This document shows positions 24,907 through 33,944 of a stretch of DNA of 64,000 bases, piece by piece. Origin of the DNA: Parabacteroides massiliensis (GTDB lineage Bacteria; Bacteroidota; Bacteroidia; Bacteroidales; Tannerellaceae); assembly GCF_900155425.1 (NCBI RefSeq), contig NZ_LT700189.1, forward strand, positions 401,787 through 465,786. The letters are read 5' to 3'. Under the pieces are notes generated by a model. It searched no databases. It was given only the letters and a program-made list of their open reading frames with translations, and was not told the origin of the DNA. Position 1 is the first letter of the stretch, and each line of letters begins with the position of its first letter. The position numbers and the translations under genes are program-made.

Positions 24907-27708
24907 ATGCCTCACAATACATCCATCATTTTCTTTTCAATCTGTCTCTTCTTTCTTTTATCTGTTCCCTGTCTGTCTGCCACAAACGATACGAAAAGTA
25001 CCTATCAGGTGAAAGGGACTGTGCTTTCGGCCTCCGACGGAGAACCGGCCAGTTTCGCGATGGTATCGATCGGTGAATTCGATCTGAAGACAATCTGTGA
25101 CATTGATGGGCACTTCCTCTTTGCAAAAGTTCCGGCCGGCATGCGGCAGATACAGGTGAGTTGCTTGGGGTACAGCCCGAAAGAACAGTCTGTCAACGTA
25201 GAGAAAGATACGGAACTTATCATAAAACTATCGGTCACCAGCGTTGCCTTGCCTGAATTTGAAGTCATGGCCAAACGGACGAAGCATGACAAGATAGTCG
25301 TCAACGAGGCAGCTCTCGAATATATCCAGCCGACATCGTTGGCCGATGTCCTTCTGTTGCTTCCGGGGAATGTCTATAAAGAAAACGATATGAGCAGTTT
25401 CGGGCAAATCTCATCGAGGCAGGTCGGAAGTGACGCCAATACATCTTTAGGCATTGCCGTCATGACGGATGGAGCACCGATTGTCAACGATGGGATGCGC
25501 ACGCAATTGGTCGGCATAACCGACAACTCGACTTCTTACAGTGGCGATTCCGAAATCCGAAGCCGTACCGGAATGAACCAAGGCGTCGACATGCGCTACA
25601 TCTCGACCGACCATATCCAAAGCGTCGAATTCACACGGGGCATCTCTTCTGCCCGCTATGGAAATCTCTCCAGCGGAATGATCCAGGTCAACTCCAAATA
25701 TGGCGTTACGCCCCTCCGTGTACGTGTGAAAGCAGACCTGAAAAACAAACTGGCTTATGTCGGGAAAGGATTCCGGTTGTCGGAAAAAGCCGGAACACTC
25801 CATGTCGGGAGTGATTTCCTTCACTCCATAGACGACATACGGGAAGAGATGGATAAATTTTCACGCATAACGGCGCAGGTCTATTATAACAATCAGATAA
25901 AAACAGCAGATTACCAACTCCATCTGGATGCCAAACTGAATCAGACCATCACGGTCAATAAAATGAAGAAAGACGAAATGACATATCAGTACGACGAGTC
26001 GTACAAAGCTGACTATTCCAGGACCAACCTGTTGTTGAAGAGCAGCCTGACGCTGAACCGCACGTGGATCGACGAGATCGAATTCATGCTCTCTTCGGAT
26101 CTTGTCTTCGACAAAATCAGTCGGCATAAGTTTGTGATCACATCCGGTGGCGGAGCTCTCAATATGCCGCTCGCAAAAGAGGAAGGAGAACACGAAGGAA
26201 TGTTTCTGCCAAGTATGTATTACAGTGATTTTTATATCGATAATATTCCTGTCAACCTCTTCACCCAGTTGCATACGGCTTCGCGTTTCCAACTTTCCGG
26301 CCCGTTAAGCCTCCATTTCCAATACGGATTGGAATACAGACGATCCAAGAACAGAGGTGACGGGGCCGTTATCAAAGACGAGACACATCCGCCGTTTCCG
26401 CAAGACAATTCATACATGCGGCCGCGTCCCAACTGGCAGATACCGGCTCTCTCGATCGGAGCGGCTTACTTGCAGGCCGACCTGCTATATGGAATAGACG
26501 ATTATAACCTATTTAAAATATCCTTGGGAGGACGAGCCACCCACATGTTCAATCTTCCTGACAATTACGCCTTGTCGAAACTCGTTTTGACCGAACCGCG
26601 CGTCAATGCCTCCTACACATTCGGGCAGGGATTGAAAAACACGTTTCGAATCGGATATGGAGTGGAAAACAAACTTCCGACTTTAGATTATCTCTATCCG
26701 GAGAAGCTCTATAAGGACTTCTACATGCTCAACGCGTTTACCAACAAAGAGGAATACAGGCGGTTGATCACTTACACGAATATCTTTGACATGGCCAACA
26801 CGGATATCCGTGAGAATAAAAATCGAAAGATAGAGGCAGGATGGGATTTGGAGTATAAGGGACTGGACATCTCTGTTACGGCCTTTTATGAAAAAACGAA
26901 ATCCGGATTTGAATATTTTACCGTCTACAATCCTCTGACTTACACGCTGTACAGCACCGTCAAGCCGGGTGCCGACATCAGCAACCGTATTCCCCAAAAG
27001 GAGGACTACCTGCCGGAACAATACAGTCTGTTCACCTCCTCTTCGCGTGTGATGAACAGCAGCAAGGTCATCAAGAAAGGCGTTGAATATAGGATTATCT
27101 TCCCTCGGATAGCACCTTTGTACACGACTATCGAACTGAACGGCGCTTTCTACAAGACAAACTATGGTTCTTCTTTGCCTGAATATTATTATCCGGACAA
27201 ACGTGTCGCAAACAAACCCTACCCGTATGTCGGCATTTACGACACGGATCCGCAAAACGAATACCGGCGGCTGAACACGAATATATGGTTCAACACACAC
27301 ATTCCTAAGTGTAAACTGATTTTTACCAACTTTATCCAATTGGTTTGGATCGCATCGGAACAGTACAAAGATTCGAGAACGAAATATCCGTACGCTTATA
27401 TTGATTTCAGTGGTACGGCACATCCTGTCGGCACATCCGAAATAGAAAAAATCAATTCTGACGATATCATCTTCCGGCAACTGAAGAAAACCATCTTGCC
27501 GATCGGGTATGCCAGAAATTCCAAGCCGGTTTCGCTTCTTTGGAATATCAAAGCGACTAAAGAATTCAACAAGTATGCCAAACTCTCATTTTTCGTCAAC
27601 GGGATACTCGACATCCATCCCAAATACCTTTCGGGAGGCAAAACAACCGAAAGAGACTGGACCGATCCCTATTTCGGAGTAGAATTATTCTTGAATTTCA
27701 GCTTATAA
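24907..27708 (+). CDS. TonB-dependent outer-membrane receptor
   Basis: A 933-residue TonB-linked importer. The signal peptide ends near CLSATNDT. A carboxypeptidase-regulatory-like domain (about 35-115, YQVKGTVLSASDGEPASFAMVSI) is followed by the plug (about 120-260, including VEFTRGISSARYGNLSSGMIQVNSK) and a 22-strand barrel ending in YFGVELFLNFSL with a terminal aromatic-x-hydrophobic pattern. There is no SusD gene beside it, so this is not a glycan SusCD pair. Neighbours are DUF4876 and DUF6850 proteins, suggesting uptake of a metal complex, cofactor or peptide. It is 12 bases upstream of the next gene and cotranscribed with it. Confidence 0.92.
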   Translation: MPHNTSIIFFSICLFFLLSVPCLSATNDTKSTYQVKGTVLSASDGEPASFAMVSIGEFDLKTICDIDGHFLFAKVPAGMRQIQVSCLGYSPKEQSVNVEKDTELIIKLSVTSVALPEFEVMAKRTKHDKIVVNEAALEYIQPTSLADVLLLLPGNVYKENDMSSFGQISSRQVGSDANTSLGIAVMTDGAPIVNDGMRTQLVGITDNSTSYSGDSEIRSRTGMNQGVDMRYISTDHIQSVEFTRGISSARYGNLSSGMIQVNSKYGVTPLRVRVKADLKNKLAYVGKGFRLSEKAGTLHVGSDFLHSIDDIREEMDKFSRITAQVYYNNQIKTADYQLHLDAKLNQTITVNKMKKDEMTYQYDESYKADYSRTNLLLKSSLTLNRTWIDEIEFMLSSDLVFDKISRHKFVITSGGGALNMPLAKEEGEHEGMFLPSMYYSDFYIDNIPVNLFTQLHTASRFQLSGPLSLHFQYGLEYRRSKNRGDGAVIKDETHPPFPQDNSYMRPRPNWQIPALSIGAAYLQADLLYGIDDYNLFKISLGGRATHMFNLPDNYALSKLVLTEPRVNASYTFGQGLKNTFRIGYGVENKLPTLDYLYPEKLYKDFYMLNAFTNKEEYRRLITYTNIFDMANTDIRENKNRKIEAGWDLEYKGLDISVTAFYEKTKSGFEYFTVYNPLTYTLYSTVKPGADISNRIPQKEDYLPEQYSLFTSSSRVMNSSKVIKKGVEYRIIFPRIAPLYTTIELNGAFYKTNYGSSLPEYYYPDKRVANKPYPYVGIYDTDPQNEYRRLNTNIWFNTHIPKCKLIFTNFIQLVWIASEQYKDSRTKYPYAYIDFSGTAHPVGTSEIEKINSDDIIFRQLKKTILPIGYARNSKPVSLLWNIKATKEFNKYAKLSFFVNGILDIHPKYLSGGKTTERDWTDPYFGVELFLNFSL

Positions 27709-27720
27709 ACAATTGCATAG

Positions 27721-29400
27721 ATGAGACGCTCTATTACATATATGATCTTGGCAGGATGGTTGACCACCATCCACCTCCAGGCGCAAACCTCTTTGTTGGG
27801 TGACCGGCTGAGAGATACGTTTTCACCTTCCGAAAAGCGTTACGACACGCAGTCGATGGATATGGAAACCCGGAAACTCCGGCAAACGTATGCGAATCCC
27901 GCGTTTTACGACATCGCGCGATCCGACAGTTCTTTCCAGACCGGCCGCTATCGGTCGATGATATCGGCTTCTTACTCGAACGGCCGTGTCGAGGGAGATT
28001 TCTTGCCTTATGAAGGAAACGCTTTCACTGATTTCCGTCTGACCGGTTTCGGGCAATATTCGATCCCGTCAGCCGGCACGCTTTTCGGAAAAGTGCAGTA
28101 CGCACGCGGACGGCATAAGAATATCGGCTGGAACGCGATGCGGCATCCGGAACTCTATCTGCCATATATCGCGACCGATTCGATCGGTGGTGATTTTCAT
28201 TTCGAAGACTATCATGTCGAAGGTGGATACGCCTTCTCTCTCGGCAACTGGCATTTGGGAGCGACCGGCTTTTTCCGGGGTGAACAAGCCTACCGGAAAA
28301 CAGACCCGAGAGCTTTGAACAACACGACTTGGCTGAATGTAGGCATAGGCGCGGCACGGTCGTTCGGCGGTCATTTGCTGATGCTGAACGGAAGTTTCGG
28401 ACGAAACAAGCAACACATGTCGTTGCGTTTCTGGAGACCGGGCGAACAACAACGCTTTTTCATTTGCTACGGCTTCGGCCTTTATGACCATCGGGCCAGC
28501 TCGATCCGCTTCGGATACTCCCGTATGTATTATATTAAGGAAGGGAGCGCACGGTTGACCTATCAATCCCCCTCTCGTCAACATCCGTTCGTCGTATATG
28601 CAAGCATAGGCTACGAATATGACCGCATGAAAGCGGAAGAGTCGAATGTCCAAGATTTGTATTTCTCACGGACCAACACATTTTCCCCGACCTTGCGGCT
28701 CGACTGGCAACCGGGAGGTGCATGGGACGTCTCCTTCCTGTTGGAAAGCCGGCTGGATAGGCGGAAAGGATATGAAAACATATTTGAAGAGTACCTGATA
28801 GATGAAGCCAACAACATCTACGATTTCCGGCTGATCGACACGCAACAAAAATACCTGTACAGCTATTCGGAGAGTATGGCGCAACTTCGGCTACGCTACC
28901 GGCCGCTTCCCGGACAGACCCTGAGCCTGCAAACCGGCGCTTCCTATTTCTTGCGCAAAGAAGAATACAGAGGGACGGACTACCGGGTGAAAAACTCCGC
29001 GATTCTCCCGCAGGCCCGAATCGGTTACCTGTTGGAAAAGAAACGATCGGAATGGGAATGGAACGTCCAGTACGGGAAAAGGATCGGAACGGGCAATACC
29101 TATCAGGTCGTCATGCAGAACCAATCCATACCACATTTGGATTTCCAGCATACATTCGCCCCGTATGCCTATTATGACTGCGACTATTCCTCTCTCCTGA
29201 TCGCCGCCACATATGTCTGCCGTTTCAAACGGTTTGGTATCGGCGTCAACCTCAAATTGATGTACACCTCCGGGGAGCGGGACAAGGAAGCGGTCTATGC
29301 CGGGCAGGTCGGATTCGCTTCCTCCGCACCGATGATCGCCTCTTCACCTGCCAGGCATGACGAATGGTGGGGGAGCAGTTCTCTGTTTTTCGTATTCTGA
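27721..29400 (+). CDS. DUF6850 family outer-membrane beta-barrel protein
   Basis: A 559-residue protein. The signal peptide is MRRSITYMILAGWLTTIHLQAQ. The rest is almost wholly amphipathic beta-strands with frequent aromatic girdle residues (YDIARSDSSFQTGRYRSMIS, FGKVQYARGRHKNIGW, RYRPLPGQTLSLQTGASYF) and a final strand ending in SSLFFVF with a terminal Phe, the outer-membrane insertion signal. No plug or TonB box is visible. It accompanies the TonB receptor and DUF4876 protein and is probably the third structural part of the same system. Function unknown. Confidence 0.82.
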   Translation: MRRSITYMILAGWLTTIHLQAQTSLLGDRLRDTFSPSEKRYDTQSMDMETRKLRQTYANPAFYDIARSDSSFQTGRYRSMISASYSNGRVEGDFLPYEGNAFTDFRLTGFGQYSIPSAGTLFGKVQYARGRHKNIGWNAMRHPELYLPYIATDSIGGDFHFEDYHVEGGYAFSLGNWHLGATGFFRGEQAYRKTDPRALNNTTWLNVGIGAARSFGGHLLMLNGSFGRNKQHMSLRFWRPGEQQRFFICYGFGLYDHRASSIRFGYSRMYYIKEGSARLTYQSPSRQHPFVVYASIGYEYDRMKAEESNVQDLYFSRTNTFSPTLRLDWQPGGAWDVSFLLESRLDRRKGYENIFEEYLIDEANNIYDFRLIDTQQKYLYSYSESMAQLRLRYRPLPGQTLSLQTGASYFLRKEEYRGTDYRVKNSAILPQARIGYLLEKKRSEWEWNVQYGKRIGTGNTYQVVMQNQSIPHLDFQHTFAPYAYYDCDYSSLLIAATYVCRFKRFGIGVNLKLMYTSGERDKEAVYAGQVGFASSAPMIASSPARHDEWWGSSSLFFVF

Positions 29401-29458
29401 TGGAACGGAACCGGCCGTAAAAAAAGTATTGCACTCGTACTATTTGATAGTAAAAAGA

Positions 29459-29529
29459 CTTTGCTTCCAAAACACCGGTGTTTTGGAAGCAAAGCATATA
29501 TGTTTTCAAAGCAAAACATATATGCTTTG
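29459..29529. repeat. Two overlapping long palindromes (22-base-period cluster)
   Basis: The first is a perfect 36-base palindrome, 29459-29494, centred on CACC/GGTG. The second has a 17-base stem, 29490-29506 with 29513-29529, and a CAAAGC loop. They share CAAAG (29490-29494), so the two hairpins exclude each other. The region can also be read as 22-base units starting at 29461, 29483 and 29505. It lies between convergent genes and may also end transcription both ways. Confidence 0.75.
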
Positions 29530-29552
29530 AAAAGGACCGTCGACGGGTTGTT

Positions 29553-30092
29553 TTAAACCTGCTTTCCCATTTGATAGGCTTCTTCCATGGCGGGGTTCCC
29601 GTTGATCTCTCCTTTGAGCCAAACGCCTAATCCGAACACGGTTCCTTTTATTACGGGAGCTTCCAAGCAGTCCAGGAATCCTTGGAACGTGTCGATCGTA
29701 CGGAGCATTTTCTTACGGTCGTCTTCGGCTGCCGTTACGATGAAATAAAATTCCTTGCCGTTCATCTCCGTATATCTTCCGCAACAACGGTCTATCAGTG
29801 TTTTCATCTGAGCGCTCATCGTGTAGAAATAGACAGGAGTAGCCATTACGATTACGTCGGCATTCACCATTTTTTCGATGATCTCGGCCGCATCGTCTTT
29901 TTGAGGACACGGTTTCTGGTATTGGCTGCATGTGTTGCAGCCCGTGCAGTAGTGGATTGTTTTGTCTCTCAGGAAAATCTTTTCCACTTCATGGTTGCTC
30001 TCTATCGCACCACGCATAAATTCATCACAGAGTGTGTCGGAGTTGCCGCCACGCCGGGGGCTGGATGATAAGATCAATACTTTTTTTGCCAT
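29553..30092 (-). CDS. NADPH-dependent FMN reductase / flavodoxin-fold protein
   Basis: A 179-residue flavoprotein of the iron-sulfur flavoprotein-like (multimeric flavodoxin WrbA) group. The FMN phosphate loop is SSSPRRGGNSDTLCDEF (residues 8-24). The Cys-rich segment YCTGCNTCSQYQKPCPQ (about 48-64) resembles the compact cysteine motif of that group, which may bind an FeS cluster or act in redox. ATPVYFYTMSAQMKTLIDR contacts the flavin ring. A single gene with a TAACTTTG box at 30144-30151. Substrate unknown. Confidence 0.9.
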   Translation of the reverse strand: MAKKVLILSSSPRRGGNSDTLCDEFMRGAIESNHEVEKIFLRDKTIHYCTGCNTCSQYQKPCPQKDDAAEIIEKMVNADVIVMATPVYFYTMSAQMKTLIDRCCGRYTEMNGKEFYFIVTAAEDDRKKMLRTIDTFQGFLDCLEAPVIKGTVFGLGVWLKGEINGNPAMEEAYQMGKQV

Positions 30093-30143
30093 ACTTTTAT
30101 ATTAGTTTAAATCGCTATTAAAAATGTCCCGAAGGAACAGATA

Positions 30144-30151
30144 CAAAGTTA
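30144..30151 (-). promoter_or_regulatory. Promoter -7 box of flavin reductase gene
   Basis: Minus-strand TAACTTTG, 52 bases before the ATG at 30092. Confidence 0.5.
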
Positions 30152-30277
30152 CTGTAAAGGGCCGGTTGGGATTGTATATGAATTACGGGGATAAGTACCA
30201 TTTTTACAGGAGAGGCATACATCCTGATTCTTGGTCAGCGGACAGGCGTATGGCCTGTTTGACAATGAAGGCCTGAA

Positions 30278-31006
30278 TCAGAACAGGAAACCGAGCGAGA
30301 AACTCATTATGTTTGTTCGTTTTTCAATATTGAGAGTCCCTTTCTGGTCGGCATCGGTCTTACCTATCTCACGAAAATCGGAAGCGACCTCGCTCAAACC
30401 GAACTCGTAGCTGAAGTCAAGAAACAGACGCCAGATGCTGACTCCCAGTCCGGCGGCGATACTGATCCCGAAAGGCGTGTTGTCGTCTTCAAACTCGCGG
30501 GCACTGTCCGTCATATCCGTGCTGTAGCGTGTCTTGTAGTTGTATTTGATATTGGGGCCGAACATCATGCTTAATGCGTACGGACCTTCTTTTACCAGAT
30601 AATAGCCGACCATCACCGGGACTTCGAGTGTGGCGGACTTATAGGTGATCCGGTTCTTGCCGATAGGCATTTGGGTGTTTGCCCCGTTCGGCAGGCTGCT
30701 TTCCGTTTGGGGAATGTTGAAACGTATGTCACCTTCCGTATATTGCCATGCCAAGCTGGGTTGAATATAGAAACGATCGATATTGACCCGTGCAAACGCG
30801 GCTGCCTGATAACCTACCTTATATTGCAGGCGTATGTCTTCCATCTCCTGATCGTTTATCGTCAACGATTTGACAATCGGGAGCGCGGCGCTGACTCCGA
30901 CTTTTCCTCCCCAATTGAATATCTTGTCTTCGATCTTGATAAACTTTTGGGCTCCCGCCTGGAAACAGAAAGAGAGTATCAACAATGTAAGGTAAATTTT
31001 CTTCAT
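30278..31006 (-). CDS. PorT-like outer-membrane beta-barrel protein
   Basis: A 242-residue protein with signal peptide MKKIYLTLLILSFCFQAGAQ and an eight-stranded barrel pattern (GGKVGVSAALP, QYKVGYQAAAFARVN, PVMVGYYLVKEGPYALSMMFGPNIKYN, GISIAAGLGVSIWRLFLDFSYEFG). It ends in SLGFLF with a terminal Phe. It matches the PorT/outer-membrane-barrel family common in Bacteroidetes. It begins 2 bases after the flavin reductase stop and is the last gene of the pyrB operon. Function unknown. Confidence 0.82.
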   Translation of the reverse strand: MKKIYLTLLILSFCFQAGAQKFIKIEDKIFNWGGKVGVSAALPIVKSLTINDQEMEDIRLQYKVGYQAAAFARVNIDRFYIQPSLAWQYTEGDIRFNIPQTESSLPNGANTQMPIGKNRITYKSATLEVPVMVGYYLVKEGPYALSMMFGPNIKYNYKTRYSTDMTDSAREFEDDNTPFGISIAAGLGVSIWRLFLDFSYEFGLSEVASDFREIGKTDADQKGTLNIEKRTNIMSFSLGFLF

Positions 31007-31008
31007 GA

Positions 31009-31575
31009 CTATTTTTTCTTTTTGACCGACCAGCCGAATTTACCGACAAAGTCGCCCAGTCCATAATATTTGCCATGCGAATAAGCCAGCAGGTCGGCAC
31101 GTTGCATATCGAAGGCGCCCGTTTCCGGATCCAGATATTTGTCGTCGGCTTGCACGTTCACCACGTCGGCGATAAACATGTCATGGCTGCCTAATGCCAG
31201 GACTTCTTTTACCCGGCATTCGATACAGAGCGGACATTCTTCTATGGTCGGGGCGCTTACGACCGAGGCTTTTCCCGGTGTCAACTTCATTTCCTCGAAC
31301 TTGGCATGGTCTTTTCCTGAATTGACGCCACACCAGTCGGTTGCATACGCCAACTCGCGGGTTGTCAGGTTAATCACGAATTCCATGTTTTTTTTCAGGA
31401 TCGGATAGGAGTGACGCTCCGGGCGGACGGAGATATAACACATCGGCGGATTGGTGCATATCGTCCCCACCCATGCGACAGTTATAATATTGTATTCCGA
31501 AGGCTCGGATCCACAACTGACCATTACCGCAGGTAGCGGGTAGATCATCGTGCCGGGCTTCCAGTCGTGCTTCAT
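31009..31575 (-). CDS. Flavin reductase family protein
   Basis: A 188-residue FMN-binding split-barrel protein. MKHDWKPGTMIYPLPAVMVS, FNIITVAWVGTIC-type and PPMCYISVRPERHSYPIL segments are the family signature, and the flavin-binding part continues through ATDWCGVNSGKDHAKFEE. I start it at 31575 because the longer frame upstream is a translated AATTGACAATTG repeat. It sits between pyrI and the PorT-like gene. The electron acceptor is unknown, and no oxygenase partner is nearby. Confidence 0.9.
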   Translation of the reverse strand: MKHDWKPGTMIYPLPAVMVSCGSEPSEYNIITVAWVGTICTNPPMCYISVRPERHSYPILKKNMEFVINLTTRELAYATDWCGVNSGKDHAKFEEMKLTPGKASVVSAPTIEECPLCIECRVKEVLALGSHDMFIADVVNVQADDKYLDPETGAFDMQRADLLAYSHGKYYGLGDFVGKFGWSVKKKK

Positions 31576-31577
31576 AA

Positions 31578-31655
31578 CAATTGACAATTGATAATTGACA
31601 ATGGACAATTCAGGGACTGCGACAAATAATTGTCCATTGTCAATTGTTAATTATT
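31578..31655. repeat. AATTGACAATTG-type repeat cluster
   Basis: Several (A)CAATTGACAATTGATAATT-type words at 31578-31610 and an inverted set at 31628-31652 (AATTGTCCATTGTCAATTG). The two halves can form a long A+T-rich hairpin between pyrI and the flavin reductase gene. Related copies lie at 811-834 and 32124-32150. Confidence 0.6.
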
Positions 31656-32115
31656 TAATGATGATATCTTCTTTATTGATCTTGCGTTCGCAATAATGGC
31701 ATCTGATCGTCCCCTTCTCTTTGTCGATTACATCGAAACGGGTCGGCATCGGTTCATTGTTGGTGATACATTTCGGATTGTTGCATTTTACGAGTCCCAC
31801 CAGTTCGTTCGGTAAGGTAACGGTCTTTTTCTCCACCACTTCGTAATCGCGGATAATGTTCAGGATCACGTTCGGGGCGATCAGGGCAATCCGGTTGATC
31901 TCCTCGTCACAGAAGAATTTGTCGGATATCTTGATCATGCCTTTGCAACCCATTTTATTGCTGTGGAAATTGTTACCGATCGTGATCGTGTTGTCCATGT
32001 TTTCCAGTCCCAGTAATTTGGCTACTTTAAACAACTGGCTGGGGGGAATATGATCGATGGCAGTGCCGTTCTCTAAAGCGGCGACCTGCAATTCTTTTTT
32101 CTTTTCTGCTGACAT
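31651..32115 (-). CDS. pyrI: Aspartate carbamoyltransferase regulatory subunit
   Basis: A 154-residue PyrI that binds CTP/ATP and controls PyrB. The allosteric domain (1-100) has [20 protein letters not shown]. The C-terminal zinc domain holds [11 protein letters not shown] and CHYCERK, giving the four zinc cysteines. It directly follows pyrB (23-base gap). Confidence 0.97.
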   Translation of the reverse strand: MSAEKKKELQVAALENGTAIDHIPPSQLFKVAKLLGLENMDNTITIGNNFHSNKMGCKGMIKISDKFFCDEEINRIALIAPNVILNIIRDYEVVEKKTVTLPNELVGLVKCNNPKCITNNEPMPTRFDVIDKEKGTIRCHYCERKINKEDIIIK

Positions 32116-32123
32116 AACTTTTT

Positions 32124-32150
32124 GTTAATTGATAATTGTCAATCGTCAAT
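32124..32150. repeat. AATTGATAATTGTCAA repeat at the pyrB stop
   Basis: TTAATTGATAATTGTCAATC and TCAATTTG overlap the last codons of pyrB (ending QIDD) and the pyrB-pyrI gap. Same element as at 811-834 and 31578-31655. Confidence 0.5.
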
Positions 32151-33059
32151 TTGAATATTTAATACTTCACAGATGATGGCCTGACGGGCGAACAGTCCGT
32201 TACGGGCCTGTTGGATATAGTAGGCTTTCGGATTATCGTCCACATCATAAGCGATTTCGTTCACGCGAGGCAGCGGATGCAGGATACGCAGGTTCTCACG
32301 GCTGTTTTTCAGCATGTCGTTCTTCAGGATATACACATTCTTCACACGTTCATACTCTTCGAGGTCGGTGAAGCGTTCACGTTGTACACGCGTCATATAC
32401 AGAATGTCCGTCTGGTTGATGATATCTTCCGTAAATTCCGTATATTCATTGTATTTGATGCCATGCTTGTCACAGAAGTTTTTCTGTTCGTCCGGCATGC
32501 GGAGCTCGTTCGGCGCGATGAAGTTGAATGTCGGGTTGAAATGAGACATTCCCACTATCAGCGAGTGTACGGTACGTCCGTATTTCAGGTCGCCGACCAT
32601 CGTGATGTTGAGATCCGTCAGTCTGCCTTGTGTCTTTTGGATGGAATAGAGGTCCAGCATGGTTTGGGAGGGATGCTGGTTTGCCCCGTCTCCGGCATTG
32701 ATGATTGGTACGTCCGTGACTTCCGACGCATAGCGGGCAGCACCTTCCAGATGATGACGCATAATGATAAGATCGACATAGTTGCTTACCATCAGGATGG
32801 TATCTTTCAGAGTTTCGCCTTTGGAGGAACTGGTCGTGGAAGCATCGGAGAAACCGATCACACGGCCGCCCAAGCGGTTCACTGCAGTCTCGAAACTCAA
32901 GCGTGTGCGAGTGGAGGGTTCGAAGAACAAGGTCGCCGCCACTTTCCCTTCCAGCAGCTTACGGTTCGGATTTGCTTCAAACTTCCTGGCGTTATCCAGA
33001 ATACGAAGAATGTCCTCTTTGGAACATTGATCGATAGAAACTAAACTTTTACTTTTCAT
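32139..33059 (-). CDS. pyrB: Aspartate carbamoyltransferase catalytic subunit
   Basis: A 306-residue catalytic chain of the pyrimidine pathway. The carbamoyl-phosphate motif is [15 protein letters not shown] (about 48-62), the Lys loop is [14 protein letters not shown], and the aspartate-binding region includes [28 protein letters not shown] and [14 protein letters not shown]. Its order with pyrI is standard. The promoter box TATCTTTG is at 33174-33181. Confidence 0.98.
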   Translation of the reverse strand: MKSKSLVSIDQCSKEDILRILDNARKFEANPNRKLLEGKVAATLFFEPSTRTRLSFETAVNRLGGRVIGFSDASTTSSSKGETLKDTILMVSNYVDLIIMRHHLEGAARYASEVTDVPIINAGDGANQHPSQTMLDLYSIQKTQGRLTDLNITMVGDLKYGRTVHSLIVGMSHFNPTFNFIAPNELRMPDEQKNFCDKHGIKYNEYTEFTEDIINQTDILYMTRVQRERFTDLEEYERVKNVYILKNDMLKNSRENLRILHPLPRVNEIAYDVDDNPKAYYIQQARNGLFARQAIICEVLNIQIDD

Positions 33060-33173
33060 TTATATGTTGTAATGTGTTTATTATCTGCTTTTTATCTCTT
33101 TATTCAATAGCCGGCGTAAAATATTTGTAAAAAAGTCGGCTGTTGATTCAGAGATATAACGTTTCTCGTTTGG

Positions 33174-33181
33174 CAAAGATA
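33174..33181 (-). promoter_or_regulatory. Promoter -7 box of pyrB operon
   Basis: Minus-strand TATCTTTG, exact match to TAnnTTTG, with a leader of about 105 bases before pyrB. Confidence 0.55.
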
Positions 33182-33211
33182 AGTTTTTCTATACGATATT
33201 GTAATCAGTGA

Positions 33212-33394
33212 TTAAAGAAATGTGTTGAGATTTATTTTTTCTTGTTTCCGTGCGTCACTAATCATTTGCCCCACACAGTAAGCGTATGCTTCTTTGCGAA
33301 ACTCCTCCCTCTCAGGTGAACCAACTTTGCCATATAGTTTGTCTAATACGACATCCATACTTCCAATTTTAGGATTTGCTTGCATAATATTCAT
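33212..33394 (-). pseudogene. Truncated XRE-type antitoxin remnant
   Basis: A 60-residue reading frame whose DKLYGKVGSPEREEFRKEA and GQMISDARKQEKINL match the N-terminal lead-in of HigA-like XRE antitoxins, which normally continues into a helix-turn-helix. Here the frame stops right where the DNA-binding domain should begin. It abuts the pyrB promoter. Probably a decayed gene; a short expressed peptide cannot be excluded. Confidence 0.5.
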
Positions 33395-33489
33395 TTAAAG
33401 AAGTCTATAAAGTAATTCTCATAATATAGTATTTCTCTTTCTTTTTTCATAATGCAAACATAGTAAAAGTTTACATATATAAAACTTTG

Positions 33490-33609
33490 TTAAGGCTTTT
33501 CTTCGATTATCGCCACAATTCTCTTTAGTTCCTCTATCGTGCTGGTTTTATAGAAGTCTCTTTTGTACTGGATGAGGGCAGTGCTGAGAAGATAGTTATT
33601 CCAACCACT
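33490..33609 (-). pseudogene. C-terminal remnant of an unknown gene
   Basis: A stop-to-stop segment of 39 codons reading ...NNYLLSTALIQYKRDFYKTS then TIEELKRIVAIIEEKP and stop. It has ordinary codon usage but no start. Just upstream of the broken antitoxin on the same strand, it may be the end of a toxin or helicase-like gene. The 33395-33719 gap otherwise holds only the hicA promoter. Confidence 0.3.
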
Positions 33610-33664
33610 TCATCTATAGGGTTGCCGCTATTAATATATTCATAGTAGAATAATGAATAAATGC

Positions 33665-33695
33665 TTTGGTAGTATTCGTATTATCACTATATTTG
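33665..33695 (+). promoter_or_regulatory. Promoter of hicA-hicB
   Basis: TTTG at 33665-33668, 19 bases, then TATATTTG at 33688-33695: ideal Bacteroidetes spacing, 24 bases before the hicA ATG. Confidence 0.65.
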
Positions 33696-33719
33696 CATGG
33701 TAATTAAGTCCAAAGCGTT

Positions 33720-33908
33720 ATGAGTTACAAATCAGTAAAAGACGTTGTAACTATGTTGCAAGAAAACGGTTTTGTTCTAAAGAGTCAGAAAGGTAGCCAC
33801 ATGAAGTTTGAAAAAGACGGTAAAGTTGTTATCATACCGAATCATCACAGCAAAGGAGTTGAGAAAGGCACTTATTACAGCATTTTGAGACAAGCGGGGC
33901 TAAAGTAG
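33720..33908 (+). CDS. hicA: HicA-family toxin (mRNA interferase)
   Basis: A 62-residue double-stranded RNA-binding-like toxin. The family pattern is intact: VVTMLQENGFVLKSQKGSHMKFEKDG, where the His of GSHMKF is the catalytic residue, then VVIIPNHHSKGVEKGTYYSILRQAGL. It is followed after 36 bases by the antitoxin gene. Confidence 0.92.
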   Translation: MSYKSVKDVVTMLQENGFVLKSQKGSHMKFEKDGKVVIIPNHHSKGVEKGTYYSILRQAGLK

Positions 33909-33944
33909 CCCCCTTGTTCTCTCAATTAAAAAACGGAGGTAATT

